In this document: in pieces, positions 1 to 9,162 of the stretch
Layout of the letters: every line of letters starts with the position of its first letter
Position numbering within the stretch: the first letter of the stretch is position 1
Source of the DNA: Bacillota bacterium
Lineage (GTDB): Bacteria > Bacillota > Clostridia > Lachnospirales > Lachnospiraceae
DNA length: 27,037 nucleotides
Direction: 5' to 3'
Assembly: GCA_023420935.1 (NCBI GenBank)
Contig: JAEZUR010000076.1
Location: 1 to 27,037 of the forward strand
The notes under the pieces: model-generated
The model's database searches: none
Told to the model about the DNA's origin: nothing
Seen by the model: the letters and a program-made list of their open reading frames with translations, nothing else
Made by a program: the position numbers and the translations under genes

Positions 1-3000
1 TTTGACGAAAGAGATAATATTACCTCTATCACAGACCCTATGGGTAATATGGTTCGTTACGAGTATGATTCCCTTAACCGTATTCGTAAAACCATTGATG
101 CAAAGGGTAATGAAAGACTCTTTGAATATGATAGAAATGATAGAATTACGAAAGTAACCAATTCACTTGGTAATACGAGACAGTATCTTTATAATACCAG
201 TGGATTGGTAATAAAGTTTATTGATTTTGATGGCAGTACTTATCAGATGAATTATAATAACTTGAATAAACTTAGTGATTATATAGATCCATATAATGAG
301 AAAACCACCTATGAATATGATAAGATGTGGAATGTTTCTGCTGTAACAACTGCTAACGGAGCAAAGACTCAGTATCAATATCATAAGTCTAATAAGCTTG
401 CCAAGATAATAAAGGCAGATGGATCTAACACTGGCTATGAATATGATTCGAAAGGAAATCTAGTAGAAGTTACCTTACCGAATGATACAAAATTAGGTTT
501 TGAATATGACGCATTGGATCGTAATACCACTTTTATTGATGTAACTGGTATAAAGTCTTGCAAAGAATATGACAGTATGGGTAGGGTTATACGTACTTTT
601 AATGAAAATGGTCAAGAATTAAAGTTTATCTATGACCTGGCAGGTCAATTGATCGAAAAAATTGACAGTTTGGGTAACAGCGTTTATATGACGTATAATG
701 CATTAGGAAAACTAGAAACTTATACGGATATCAATGGAAATATTACATTTTATGATTATTATCCTGGTGGTAAGTTAATGAAATTAACGAAACCAAATGG
801 TAAAACCACAACATACCTTTATGATGAGAATGGTAACGTACAATCTAAAACGTCAGAAAGTGGTTTACAGGTAAGTTATCGTTATGACGAATTGAATCGT
901 TTAATTGAGATTGTAGATTCTTATCATCGTAGTAAAAAGTTTGAATATGATGCAGTGGATAACGTAATAGCAGTTATTGATGAAAATGGAAATAGAACCT
1001 CCTATACATATCAATCTATGAAACGATTAACTCAAGTAACAGATGCATTAGGAAATAAAACAATTTATAGCCATGATTGTATGGGAAGATTAAATGGAAT
1101 TGCTCACGACCTTTTAGATAATGCAAAAGAAACTAATTTATATGAAGAAGCAAGAGAACTAAACACTCAATCCCTTCTTTACGAGAGAAATCTTCTTGGT
1201 AAAGTTACAACGGTTACGGATGCATTAGGAAATCAAGAATTTTATGAATATGATTCCATGGGAAATGTAATAAGCCATAAGGATAAAAACGGTCATACAA
1301 TTTCCTATCAGTATAATGAAATAAATAAAATGAATGGGATTGTATATTCTGATGGAAAAACGGTAGAATTTGGTTATAACGAGTTAAAACAATTAACTAT
1401 GATAAAAGATTGGTTAGGTGATACCTTCTTTACATTTGACGATAATGGATTTGTTAAGTCCATCTCAGATCCTAACGGACAGACTGTAAATTATCAATAT
1501 AATAAATTAGGACAGCGAACATCTATCGGTATTTCAGGCGAAAATGATATCAATTATACTTATGATAACCTCAATAGACTCACAGGTTTAAAAAGTGAGG
1601 ATTTTGAAACATTTTATAGTTATGATGCCTTTGGCAATTTAAAAGAAAAGACATTTTCTAATGGTGTTAAAACAGAATTTTCTTTTAATCCACTAGGTAA
1701 GTTAACCCAATTAACGCATTATGACCAGGATGGAGTATTAGACCATTTGAATTACGATTATGATGCTGTTGGAAATAAAATTAGAGTACAAAAAATTCGT
1801 AGAGATATGATAGAGGATAGTGGAATATTTGACTATGAATATGATGCTCTAAATCGCTTAATTCGTGTGAGTCAAAATGTGGATGAGATAAGATATTATT
1901 CCTATGACGGTCTTGGTAATCGAATGGAAAGTCATATAGATGATAATAAAGTGAATTATACCTATAATGCACTAAGTCAATTAATAATGGAAAGTGACTC
2001 ACAACAGCAGAAAGAATTCACCTATGATTTAAATGGAAATCTTATATCAGTAAACACCAATGGTTCCCTTACAGATACTTATGATTATGATATAGCAGGC
2101 CATTTGATTCGTGCCAATGAGAAAGAATTTCAATACAATGGGATTGGAAGTAAAGTAAGTGATTCTGATGGTAACTATGTATTGGATCTTACAAAGCGTT
2201 TTCACAATATATTGAAAAAGGATGACCATAATTATCTGTGGGATCAATCTATACTTGGCCAGGAGGATTCCTTTTATCTTCAAGATGAATTAGGAAGTCC
2301 AATGCGAAGAATGAGTGAGGACGGCGCATTATTAGATAGTTATTCCTATGATGAATTTGGAAAGCGAACACATGGAGCAGGAAGGTTTACGTATACTGGA
2401 TATGAAGATGAGAATGGTATTTGCTTTGCACAGGCAAGATATTATGATCCTAGTCTTGGTAGATTTCTAAGTAGAGATAAAGTAAAAGGATTTACAAGTC
2501 ATCCTTTCACACTAAATGAGTATGTCTATGTATACAATAATCCGCTTAAATATGTTGACCTAGATGGTAATTTTCCGTCTTTTGGTGATGTTGGTGATGC
2601 GTTGTCTGATTTTGCAGAATGGGTGGGGGAAACCGCATGTGACGCAGGAGAAGTGATATATGATGGTGTAACCACAGGTGTAGAGTATGTTGCAGATGGT
2701 ATTATGGATGGAGCGGACTTTGTTGTGGATACCGTGTCTTCAGGAGTAGATTATGCTATAGATGCAGCTTCAGCAGGCTTAGAATTTGTTCAAAATAATG
2801 TGTGGGATCCGGCGGTCTCTTTCTTGCAAGATAATGTGTTTATTTCCCCAAGTGAATGGCTAGATCGGATACAAGGTGTTAAATGTTATTTTGCTGATCA
2901 TACCTTTAATGAAGTGCTTGGCGATTTAAATGATCTGACACATGGAGTGTTTAAAAATACGGTATATGCAATAACAACTGGGCTTGCAAACATGCAAATT

Positions 3001-3834
3001 CCGGAACGGATAGAAGCTGCCTATGAAGGTCTGATCCCAGCTCCACTTCGTTATGTCATTGATAAAGGATGGTCTGCAGGTGTGGATCTTTCAAGTTGGG
3101 CAATGGATAAGATTATTACCGATGACGTAGAGGATTTTGGAGTAAATGGACTTTTATACCCTATTGCTGGATATGGGCTTGGTTTTCATTATGATCCAGA
3201 AAAAGATGTTTATTATACAACAGAAGGTTCCCTTCAACAGCAATTTGGGTTTGGAGATGCATTTGATAAGATCGGACCATTATTGGGAATGGACCTTGAG
3301 GCAGAACCCATTGTGTTCACATATAACGGGAAAGAGTATTTGCTTGAACCTTGGATGGGGAAATACGGTTTTGGCTTCAATACAGGAGGAGAAATAGGAA
3401 TATATAGTAGATCCCAAGTGGAAGCACTTGAAAATCCATATATTGATGAAGATGATCCTAACTATGAATCGGGTGTCAATGATGATATTTATTATCAGAG
3501 TGCAACAGAGGATGAACAATTAAAAATTTACTTCGAACTTTATGACGGTTCAACTGGTGAAAAAGTAGTAGAAGTTAGTTCAAAAGAGGGTAATAATGAT
3601 TATTGGGCGTTAGCGATAACTAGTTTTGATAATACAGATAAGGAAGACTTGGTAATGAAGGCGAAGATTGAGAGTGAGGACGAGGATTATTTAGATGCAA
3701 TAAAAAGTGCCTTATTAGATGAAAGTATCAGTTCAACAATCAATAATGGAGTCCTATCTTTTGTGTGGAACCCAAATAACGTAGAAATCACAGAAGGAGA
3801 AATGAATGCTATTATAAACAGAGCAAATAGGTAA
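1..3834 (+). CDS. RHS/YD-repeat protein, C-terminal part, DUF4474-like tip
   Basis: The reading frame is already open at base 1, and the residues before the first Met (position 40) continue the YD-repeat pattern, so the true start lies upstream. About 33 YD repeats of roughly 20 residues (YEYDSLNRI, FEYDALDRN and similar) fill residues 1-760 counted from position 40. These would form the hollow beta-cage of RHS/teneurin-type proteins. The RHS-core signature follows at about residues 800-844 (RYYDPSLGRFLSRD, then YNNPLKYVDLDG), and it is where the variable C-terminal domain normally begins. The remaining 420 residues hold an acidic helical stretch with imperfect repeats, then a segment from about residue 1040 (GFHYDPEKD, EPIVFTYNGKEYLLEPW, GGEIGIYSR) that I recognise as DUF4474-like. 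By family knowledge this is a cell-surface or secreted polymorphic toxin or contact protein. Toxicity of this tip is not shown by the sequence. Confidence 0.9.
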   Translation, partial: FDERDNITSITDPMGNMVRYEYDSLNRIRKTIDAKGNERLFEYDRNDRITKVTNSLGNTRQYLYNTSGLVIKFIDFDGSTYQMNYNNLNKLSDYIDPYNEKTTYEYDKMWNVSAVTTANGAKTQYQYHKSNKLAKIIKADGSNTGYEYDSKGNLVEVTLPNDTKLGFEYDALDRNTTFIDVTGIKSCKEYDSMGRVIRTFNENGQELKFIYDLAGQLIEKIDSLGNSVYMTYNALGKLETYTDINGNITFYDYYPGGKLMKLTKPNGKTTTYLYDENGNVQSKTSESGLQVSYRYDELNRLIEIVDSYHRSKKFEYDAVDNVIAVIDENGNRTSYTYQSMKRLTQVTDALGNKTIYSHDCMGRLNGIAHDLLDNAKETNLYEEARELNTQSLLYERNLLGKVTTVTDALGNQEFYEYDSMGNVISHKDKNGHTISYQYNEINKMNGIVYSDGKTVEFGYNELKQLTMIKDWLGDTFFTFDDNGFVKSISDPNGQTVNYQYNKLGQRTSIGISGENDINYTYDNLNRLTGLKSEDFETFYSYDAFGNLKEKTFSNGVKTEFSFNPLGKLTQLTHYDQDGVLDHLNYDYDAVGNKIRVQKIRRDMIEDSGIFDYEYDALNRLIRVSQNVDEIRYYSYDGLGNRMESHIDDNKVNYTYNALSQLIMESDSQQQKEFTYDLNGNLISVNTNGSLTDTYDYDIAGHLIRANEKEFQYNGIGSKVSDSDGNYVLDLTKRFHNILKKDDHNYLWDQSILGQEDSFYLQDELGSPMRRMSEDGALLDSYSYDEFGKRTHGAGRFTYTGYEDENGICFAQARYYDPSLGRFLSRDKVKGFTSHPFTLNEYVYVYNNPLKYVDLDGNFPSFGDVGDALSDFAEWVGETACDAGEVIYDGVTTGVEYVADGIMDGADFVVDTVSSGVDYAIDAASAGLEFVQNNVWDPAVSFLQDNVFISPSEWLDRIQGVKCYFADHTFNEVLGDLNDLTHGVFKNTVYAITTGLANMQIPERIEAAYEGLIPAPLRYVIDKGWSAGVDLSSWAMDKIITDDVEDFGVNGLLYPIAGYGLGFHYDPEKDVYYTTEGSLQQQFGFGDAFDKIGPLLGMDLEAEPIVFTYNGKEYLLEPWMGKYGFGFNTGGEIGIYSRSQVEALENPYIDEDDPNYESGVNDDIYYQSATEDEQLKIYFELYDGSTGEKVVEVSSKEGNNDYWALAITSFDNTDKEDLVMKAKIESEDEDYLDAIKSALLDESISSTINNGVLSFVWNPNNVEITEGEMNAIINRANR

Positions 3835-3852
3835 TAGGGAGGAAACTAGTTA

Positions 3853-5646
3853 ATGCAAATATCTAGAAAATATAGATTTATGATAGTTATAATGAGTGTT
3901 GTTGTTTTTTTAATGGGATGTAATGCGTTATCAGATTATAATACAAATAAAGAATCGGTTCCATACTATGAACGTAAATTATTAGAAGCAGTAAGAAATG
4001 ATAGATTGGAATTGGCAAAAGAAGCAATAAAAGAAGGCGCAGATCTTAATCAATTTAAATTTACATCGTATAAAAAGGCTGGAGATAAGGAGACAAATCC
4101 ACTGTTTGTTGCATTAGATATGGGAGCGTTTGATACAGCAGAATATCTTATTACGAATGGCGCAAATCTTAATAACTATAAGAATAAAGATGGAGAAACT
4201 TATTTGACTTTTTTTAGTACTCGCCAATATTCTCAATGTAAAAGATTTATTCCTTTATTACTAAAACATGGAGCGAATCCAACTTTAACAGATCGTGATG
4301 GTTATACACCAGTAGAGAAAATGTTAATTTATTCCGATATGTCAGATAAATATATAAAACAGTTTATTAATCTTTTTGAACAAAATGGATACCACGTAGA
4401 TAAGGATACAATAAAAATTGCATATTACTTTTATGGATGTAAAATGCTTCCTGAAATGACAAAAGAACTAATCAAAGAAGGAAAGGAAACTGGTCTTAGT
4501 AGTTTTGAAGAAAATATTATTTTAGGAAATTCAAATAAAGTAAATAAGGCAATTAGTATAGAGTTATTAAAAAAATATAATGAGGAAGACATCATAAATT
4601 TAGTTACTGCATATTGTAATTCGGAAGCATTAGATAAATGTAACCAGTTAATAAAAAAAGATGTTAATTATAATTCTCTACTTATTGTTGCTAGTATGGC
4701 AGGTAATCTTGAAAATGTAAAATATTTAATTGGCCAAGGAGCAGATATTAATTATGTCAGCAAGGGTAAGAGAACACCACTTTTATGGTCAGTTGTGAAT
4801 GAACACTACGACGTTGCTGAATATTTGCTTCAAAGTGGTTCGCGATTAATGTTAGATCGTTCAAGTTTTGCACCAGAGGGCGTAACAAACGAACTCTGTG
4901 CAGCATCAATGAATGGAAACATAAAGTTATTAAAATTAATACTTAAATATATTAATACCCTAGAAGATACAGATGTCTCTTTAGCGCTACAAACTGCAGC
5001 AAATTATGACCAAGATAAGATATTTAATTTCTTTTTAGACAAAGGATTCACAGGTGAAATAATAGATAGTAATAATCAATCTGTTCTTGAAGAGTTGATA
5101 TATTATAGAAATAATAAAATGCTAAATTTGTTGATAGAACATGGTGCGGATGTAAATGGTAAAGATATAAATAGTGGCGATGGTATAGGCGATGCTTTAG
5201 GTAAAGCAATTGATTATGGAGATACAGAAAGTGTAGAATGTCTGCTTAAAAATGGTGCAAAGCCACTTATTAGGCACCTAATCTCAGCTATCTATAAAGC
5301 AAATTTAGAAGATATAAAACTCCTTATAGAATATGGAACTGATGTGAACGGCACAACTGAGGAAGGGAATCCGGTATTATTTTATGCAGCAGCGTATAGT
5401 AATAATATACTAAGGTATTTAGTAGAACATGGAGCTGATGTAAATCAGTGTGAACCATCAAAAGATACACCACCCTTAATTATTGCAGTAAATAATGGCA
5501 TGGTTGATAATGCAAAGTATCTGATTGAAGCTGGGGCCGATACGAGTAAAAGAAATGCCACAGGAAAAACAGCGTATGAGTTTGCTAAGGAATCCAAGTA
5601 TCAGCCAATGATTGAGATGTTTGAAGAGATGGGTGTTAAAGAATAA
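3853..5646 (+). CDS. Ankyrin-repeat lipoprotein
   Basis: This 597-residue protein has a type II signal peptide: basic start MQISRKYR, a hydrophobic core, and lipobox LMGC with the lipidated Cys at residue 23. It is therefore probably anchored to the outer face of the membrane. The mature part carries many ankyrin repeats with the typical G-A-D/N-x-N turn (LLKHGANP, LIGQGADIN, LIEHGADVN, LVEHGADVN, LIEAGADTS), well formed at the N-terminus, around residues 275-330, and from about 425 to the end. The middle repeats are degenerate. The start is set by AGGGAGGAAA just upstream, and the gene begins only 18 nt after the RHS stop, so the two are almost certainly co-transcribed. Ankyrin proteins are often encoded beside polymorphic toxins, where some act as immunity or binding partners. 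That role is inference here. Confidence 0.9.
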   Translation: MQISRKYRFMIVIMSVVVFLMGCNALSDYNTNKESVPYYERKLLEAVRNDRLELAKEAIKEGADLNQFKFTSYKKAGDKETNPLFVALDMGAFDTAEYLITNGANLNNYKNKDGETYLTFFSTRQYSQCKRFIPLLLKHGANPTLTDRDGYTPVEKMLIYSDMSDKYIKQFINLFEQNGYHVDKDTIKIAYYFYGCKMLPEMTKELIKEGKETGLSSFEENIILGNSNKVNKAISIELLKKYNEEDIINLVTAYCNSEALDKCNQLIKKDVNYNSLLIVASMAGNLENVKYLIGQGADINYVSKGKRTPLLWSVVNEHYDVAEYLLQSGSRLMLDRSSFAPEGVTNELCAASMNGNIKLLKLILKYINTLEDTDVSLALQTAANYDQDKIFNFFLDKGFTGEIIDSNNQSVLEELIYYRNNKMLNLLIEHGADVNGKDINSGDGIGDALGKAIDYGDTESVECLLKNGAKPLIRHLISAIYKANLEDIKLLIEYGTDVNGTTEEGNPVLFYAAAYSNNILRYLVEHGADVNQCEPSKDTPPLIIAVNNGMVDNAKYLIEAGADTSKRNATGKTAYEFAKESKYQPMIEMFEEMGVKE

Positions 5647-5683
5647 ATAAGCAAACGATAGTCTTAGAAGCGAGGTGATCAAT

Positions 5684-6103
5684 ATGAGTAAGGAAACAGT
5701 GGAACAGGAAGCAAGGGAAGCGGAACGAAGGGAAGCAGAAAGGAGAGCTGCAATACTCGCTGAAATAAGAGGTTTAGAAAGTAAAGTGCAAAATTGCGAA
5801 CAATTGTGTGATGCTTTACGAACTTCTAGAAATTGTATAGAAGATCAGATTAGCCAATGGATCGCTCTATACAATACAGAAAATCAAAAAGAGATTATAA
5901 AATATGTTAAAGTAACCGATGTGTTTGAAGGAGTCATTGCTGATGAACTAGCTAATGATTTTAGGAATGCCCTAGATGAAATGAATAAAAATCAAGTGGA
6001 AAGTGAAGACCTTTCCAATAAAGTAGACAGTCAGATTGGGAGTTTACAAAATTACATAGAGGAACTAAATTCTCGCATTAGTAGCCTGTATGCTTCTTTA
6101 TAA
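5684..6103 (+). CDS. Small coiled-coil protein, DUF5082/YwqH-like
   Basis: The protein has 139 residues, is almost wholly helical and lacks a signal peptide. It begins with a very charged Glu/Arg/Ala helix (residues 3-30), followed by heptad-like coiled coil, a central turn VFEGVIADEL resembling the WxG turn of ESX-type proteins, and a second long helix with SLQNYIEELNSRISSL at the end. Length and layout fit the DUF5082 (Bacillus YwqH) family that accompanies LXG toxins secreted by type VII systems. An upstream GTG at 5675 is in frame, but it lies inside GAGGTGATC (5672-5680), an excellent Shine-Dalgarno. ATG 5684 is therefore the start. The gene follows the ankyrin lipoprotein by 37 nt. Family assignment is by pattern only and is moderate. 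Confidence 0.72.
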   Translation: MSKETVEQEAREAERREAERRAAILAEIRGLESKVQNCEQLCDALRTSRNCIEDQISQWIALYNTENQKEIIKYVKVTDVFEGVIADELANDFRNALDEMNKNQVESEDLSNKVDSQIGSLQNYIEELNSRISSLYASL

Positions 6104-6182
6104 ATAAAAAGAAAAAGATGGAAATACGGTATCGAATCAAATATAATAATACTAGGTTGGTTATCTAGAAGAAGGGAGTAAA

Positions 6183-6479
6183 ATGTCTAGTAATGTTAAT
6201 TTACAAGCGGATGAGTATAATCAGTTACAATTAGGATTAAAAAAAGTTCATGAACAAATTAATAGGGATATGGAAGATTTTTTAACAAAATTAGAAGCTA
6301 CTTTAGTGGAAAAAGAAGGTTTTTCAGATGCTATGTTAAAACCTAAAATAGAAGAACTAATTAAAACAATTAGAACAGATATACTTGCAAATAATAGCAT
6401 CATTTATCAAGATTCAGAAGAATGTATTAACACATTCATTGAAACCATAAAAAGCTTAGATATGGTATCTTGTTATTAA
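6183..6479 (+). CDS. Small helical protein, WXG100/DUF5344-like
   Basis: This 98-residue protein is predicted to be all-helical, with no signal peptide or membrane segment. Helices around residues 8-45 and 52-92 are separated by a short break (EKEGFSDAMLKP), giving the helical-hairpin build of WXG100/YwqI-type type VII partner proteins. No clear WxG motif is present. It has a good ribosome binding site (AAGGGAG just before 6183). The gene lies 79 nt after the YwqH-like gene, and the pair matches the ywqH-ywqI order of Bacillus LXG loci. No LXG toxin follows; a GNAT gene does. The pair may therefore serve the upstream RHS protein or be the remnant of another cassette. The function is not established. 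Confidence 0.65.
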   Translation: MSSNVNLQADEYNQLQLGLKKVHEQINRDMEDFLTKLEATLVEKEGFSDAMLKPKIEELIKTIRTDILANNSIIYQDSEECINTFIETIKSLDMVSCY

Positions 6480-6502
6480 ATAGTATGTCTGGTGGAGGTA
6501 CT

Positions 6503-7042
6503 ATGGAAAATATAATGACTGAACGTCTTGTAATCAGGAGATTTACGCCAGATGATTGGCAGGACTTATATGAATATCTATCTGATGAAGAAGTAGTAGC
6601 ATTTGAGCCTTATGATGTTTATACAGAAGAAGGGGCAAAAGAAGAAGCAAAGAATAGAGAATCGAATGAGTGTTTTTATGCGGTATGTTTAAAAGACAGC
6701 GGTAAAGTCATCGGGAATCTATATTTTAACAAAGGAAATTTTGATACATGGGAAATTGGATGGGTATTCAATCGTTCCTATCAAAAGAATGGGTATGCTA
6801 CGGAAAGTGCAAAAGCTTTAGTGGAGTACGCGTTTGTACATATGGGTGCAAGACGTATCGTAGGAAAATGTAGTCCTAAAAATAAACCATCATGGGCATT
6901 GATGGAACGTCTTAATATGAGGCGCGAAGGACTTTTATTACAGAATGTTTATTTTAAAACCAATGCAAATGGTGAGCCAATCTGGCTTGATACATATGAA
7001 TATGCAATCTTAAAATCAGAGTGGTTAATGAAACAGAATTAA
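6503..7042 (+). CDS. GNAT N-acetyltransferase, RimJ/RimL type
   Basis: This 179-residue protein begins with the family hallmark ERLVIRRFTPDDW (beta-1 and helix 1 of the RimJ/RimL-like GNATs). It contains GKVIGNLYF (beta-4), EIGWVFNRSYQKNGYATES with the acetyl-CoA pyrophosphate loop QKNGYA, and the late motif NKPSWALMERLNMRREG typical of this subfamily. It would transfer acetyl from acetyl-CoA to an amine, protein N-terminus or small molecule; the substrate cannot be told. The ORF is open from 6470, overlapping the preceding gene, but GGTGGAGG at 6491-6498 supports ATG 6503. A strong terminator lies 14 nt after the stop, so the gene may end the upstream accessory transcription unit. Confidence 0.88.
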   Translation: MENIMTERLVIRRFTPDDWQDLYEYLSDEEVVAFEPYDVYTEEGAKEEAKNRESNECFYAVCLKDSGKVIGNLYFNKGNFDTWEIGWVFNRSYQKNGYATESAKALVEYAFVHMGARRIVGKCSPKNKPSWALMERLNMRREGLLLQNVYFKTNANGEPIWLDTYEYAILKSEWLMKQN

Positions 7043-7056
7043 AGTAGAAATATAAG

Positions 7057-7088
7057 GTCTCGGCATGGTGGTTGCCGAGACTATTTTT
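7057..7088 (+). terminator. Rho-independent terminator after the GNAT gene
   Basis: A perfect 9-bp stem, GTCTCGGCA (7057-7065) with TGCCGAGAC (7073-7081), has a 7-nt loop and is followed directly by TATTTTT. It is GC-rich in an AT-rich background and sits 14 nt after the stop codon. Confidence 0.92.
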
Positions 7089-7199
7089 AACAGGAAAAAG
7101 AGGGATTAATAAAGATAAGTTTTCTAAATAAGTTCTATTTCTTAATTTTTCTACATATACTATGTTTTGGTAATATTTCATTATAGGGGTATTATAAGC

Positions 7200-8129
7200 A
7201 TGATCATGCAGAAACGAATTAGAAAATTTATCCGCCGTAAGGTTGGATCAGTAAGATTTAGGAGAAGGGATAAGCAGCTACATCAATACAACCTATTTCG
7301 CGTCATACATATTTTTGTACTAGCCCTAATTATTTGCGAGGAGATTATATTTTTAAATCATTATCAAGCTTTACTTGAAACTTGTGAAACCATTTCAACC
7401 CATGCAGATGCATTTCGAGATTTGGATATATCCAATGATGTACTTAATGATCTATGGAAAAGTTCCATGGGGAATAAGGAATCTTTTATTAAGAAAATCA
7501 CTATGAATATGCTACTTAATAATTTTAGTGTTAAAGAGAAAAAGCAAATGATTCCATCTTACTGGTATTTATGGGATCGATTAGTTCCAGCCGAATTATA
7601 TGATAATTATTATAATAAATATAAAACAATTTTTATGGATCTTGTATATTTTCCAGTAGCAGAAGATGTAACCAATGGTGTTAAGGTTAATTTTGATGAT
7701 TCCTGGTTAAAAGAGCGAAATTATGGTGGGCAAAGAGGTCATGAGGGAACAGATATTATGTCTGGTAATAACGAAAGGGGTTATTTTCCGGTACTTAGTA
7801 TTAGCGATGGAACGGTAGAACAAAAGGGGTGGCTTGAAATGGGAGGCTACCGTATAGGTGTAAGAAGTACCAATGGTGCGTATTTTTATTATGCGCATTT
7901 AGATTCTTATGCTCCTGAATTGGAAGTGGGAGATCCTGTTTCTGCAGGTCAATGGCTCGGTATGATGGGTGATACGGGTTATAGTAAAGTAGAAGGAACC
8001 ACAGGGAATTTTGATGTTCATTTACATGTGGGCATCTATTTATCGGAGCAGGAGGATGAAGTTAGCGTGAATCCATATTGGATTTTAATGTATTTAAAGG
8101 ACAATAAGGTGAAATGGAATGCGGAGTAG
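7200..8129 (+). CDS. Membrane-anchored M23 (LytM-type) metallopeptidase
   Basis: The protein has 309 residues from ATG 7200. A short, very basic N-terminus (KRIRKFIRRKVGSVRFRRR) precedes a single membrane segment (about residues 35-55, FRVIHIFVLALIICEEIIF). The C-terminal half is an M23 peptidase domain with the zinc and catalytic residues in place: H181 and D185 in RGHEGTDIM, the YYAHLDSY strand, and H274-x-H276 in DVHLHVGIY. Such enzymes cut cell-wall peptide cross-bridges or regulate the wall; the predicted topology places the domain outside. An in-frame TTG at 7167 lacks a ribosome binding site, whereas AGGGG (7185-7189) precedes 7200. ATG 7206 is an alternative. The gene stands alone between the 7057 terminator and the promoter at 8211. 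Confidence 0.9.
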   Translation: MIMQKRIRKFIRRKVGSVRFRRRDKQLHQYNLFRVIHIFVLALIICEEIIFLNHYQALLETCETISTHADAFRDLDISNDVLNDLWKSSMGNKESFIKKITMNMLLNNFSVKEKKQMIPSYWYLWDRLVPAELYDNYYNKYKTIFMDLVYFPVAEDVTNGVKVNFDDSWLKERNYGGQRGHEGTDIMSGNNERGYFPVLSISDGTVEQKGWLEMGGYRIGVRSTNGAYFYYAHLDSYAPELEVGDPVSAGQWLGMMGDTGYSKVEGTTGNFDVHLHVGIYLSEQEDEVSVNPYWILMYLKDNKVKWNAE

Positions 8130-8210
8130 TAAGCTGGATTTAGGTTCAATTATGTTGGTATGTCATGGGAATACCCGTAACAAGAATTTAAAAACTTCAC
8201 AGAAAATTAA

Positions 8211-8238
8211 TTACATATGTTTCGAAATATGGTATAAT
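8211..8238 (+). promoter_or_regulatory. Sigma-A-type promoter for the alarmone synthetase gene
   Basis: TTACAT (8211-8216), a 16-nt spacer and a perfect TATAAT (8233-8238) lie about 90 nt upstream of the start at 8329. The -35 is imperfect. Confidence 0.55.
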
Positions 8239-8291
8239 TATTCAGGTATGTGTAATAACATGGAAATTTAGATAAGATACATATACAAGTG

Positions 8292-8310
8292 CTATACCAG
8301 TTGGGTATAG
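8292..8310 (+). promoter_or_regulatory. Inverted repeat just before a ribosome binding site
   Basis: CTATACC (8292-8298) pairs perfectly with GGTATAG (8304-8310) around the loop AGTTG. The ribosome binding site GAGGAG begins 2 nt later. It could be a 5'-leader hairpin or an operator. This is sequence observation only. Confidence 0.45.
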
Positions 8311-8328
8311 AGAGGAGAGATGTTAGGT

Positions 8329-9132
8329 ATGGAAATACAGTTATGGAGGGAAATTTTAGATCCTTATGTTTTAGCGGTAGATGAATTAGTTGTGAAATTT
8401 AATCATATAATTTCTGAATATAGAAATGCAGGAGTATATTCTCCTATTGAGCAAGTGGATGGAAGAGTAAAGAAGATTTCAAGTATTCTGGAAAAAGCTC
8501 AGAAAAAAGGAATTGAATTAGAAGATATTGAAGAAAAGATAGAAGATATTGCCGGTATTCGAATTATCTGCCAGTTTGTAGAAGATATCGATAAAGTGGT
8601 AGATTTAATACGTCATCGAAAAGATATGGAGATAAAGGGCGAGAAAGACTATATCTCACAAAGTAAACCTAGTGGATATCGTAGCTTTCATTTAATTATC
8701 TTTTATGATGTTCAAACATTACATGGACCAAAACGGATACAGGCAGAGATACAGATACGAACGTTAGCAATGAACTTTTGGGCAACCATCGAACATTCAT
8801 TACAATACAAGTACAAAGAAAATATGCCAGAGCATATTCGTGCCAGACTTTCTAAGGCAGCAGAAGCCATTGTATTATTAGATCAGGAGATGTCTGTAGT
8901 AAGAAGTGAAATTATGGATGCACAGAATTCATTCCGTATAAAAGCAGATGTAGTTGCAGATATTTTAACTAATATTCAGAATTTATATAAGGTAGCCAAT
9001 AAACGCGAGGTAATTAAGATTCAAGATGAATTCTTCCGTATCTATCAAAGTGATGATCTGGAACAGTTAGAACGATTCAATAAGCAATTAGATATTATTT
9101 CGGAAGGTTACCGGGCACAAAGTTTAAACTAA
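8329..9132 (+). CDS. Small alarmone synthetase, (p)ppGpp synthetase of RelQ/YjbM type
   Basis: This 267-residue protein holds a RelA/SpoT synthetase domain without the N-terminal HD hydrolase or the C-terminal TGS/ACT regions of long RSH enzymes. Visible motifs are the substrate-binding basic segment near VDGRVKKISSILEKA, DIAGIRIICQFVEDI, the G-loop KPSGYRSFHLII, and AEIQIRTLAMNFWATIEHSLQYK, which carries the catalytic region. It should transfer pyrophosphate from ATP to GDP or GTP to make the stringent-response alarmones. ATG 8320 is only 2 nt from GAGGAG (8312-8317), so ATG 8329 at 11 nt is chosen. The C-terminal helices (about residues 190-260) fit the tetramerising region of RelQ/RelP. 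It is close to family length but somewhat longer than RelQ. Confidence 0.9.
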   Translation: MEIQLWREILDPYVLAVDELVVKFNHIISEYRNAGVYSPIEQVDGRVKKISSILEKAQKKGIELEDIEEKIEDIAGIRIICQFVEDIDKVVDLIRHRKDMEIKGEKDYISQSKPSGYRSFHLIIFYDVQTLHGPKRIQAEIQIRTLAMNFWATIEHSLQYKYKENMPEHIRARLSKAAEAIVLLDQEMSVVRSEIMDAQNSFRIKADVVADILTNIQNLYKVANKREVIKIQDEFFRIYQSDDLEQLERFNKQLDIISEGYRAQSLN

Positions 9133-9162
9133 TTAGTAAGATTACATGATTGGAATGAGAAA

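Noticed and set aside
5675..5683. GTG start extending the YwqH-like gene by three codons
   Set aside because: The GTG is part of the GAGGTGATC ribosome binding site; ATG 5684 is correctly spaced.
6142..6147. Promoter before the WXG-like gene (TATAAT)
   Set aside because: No acceptable -35 at 16-18 nt; too weak to list.
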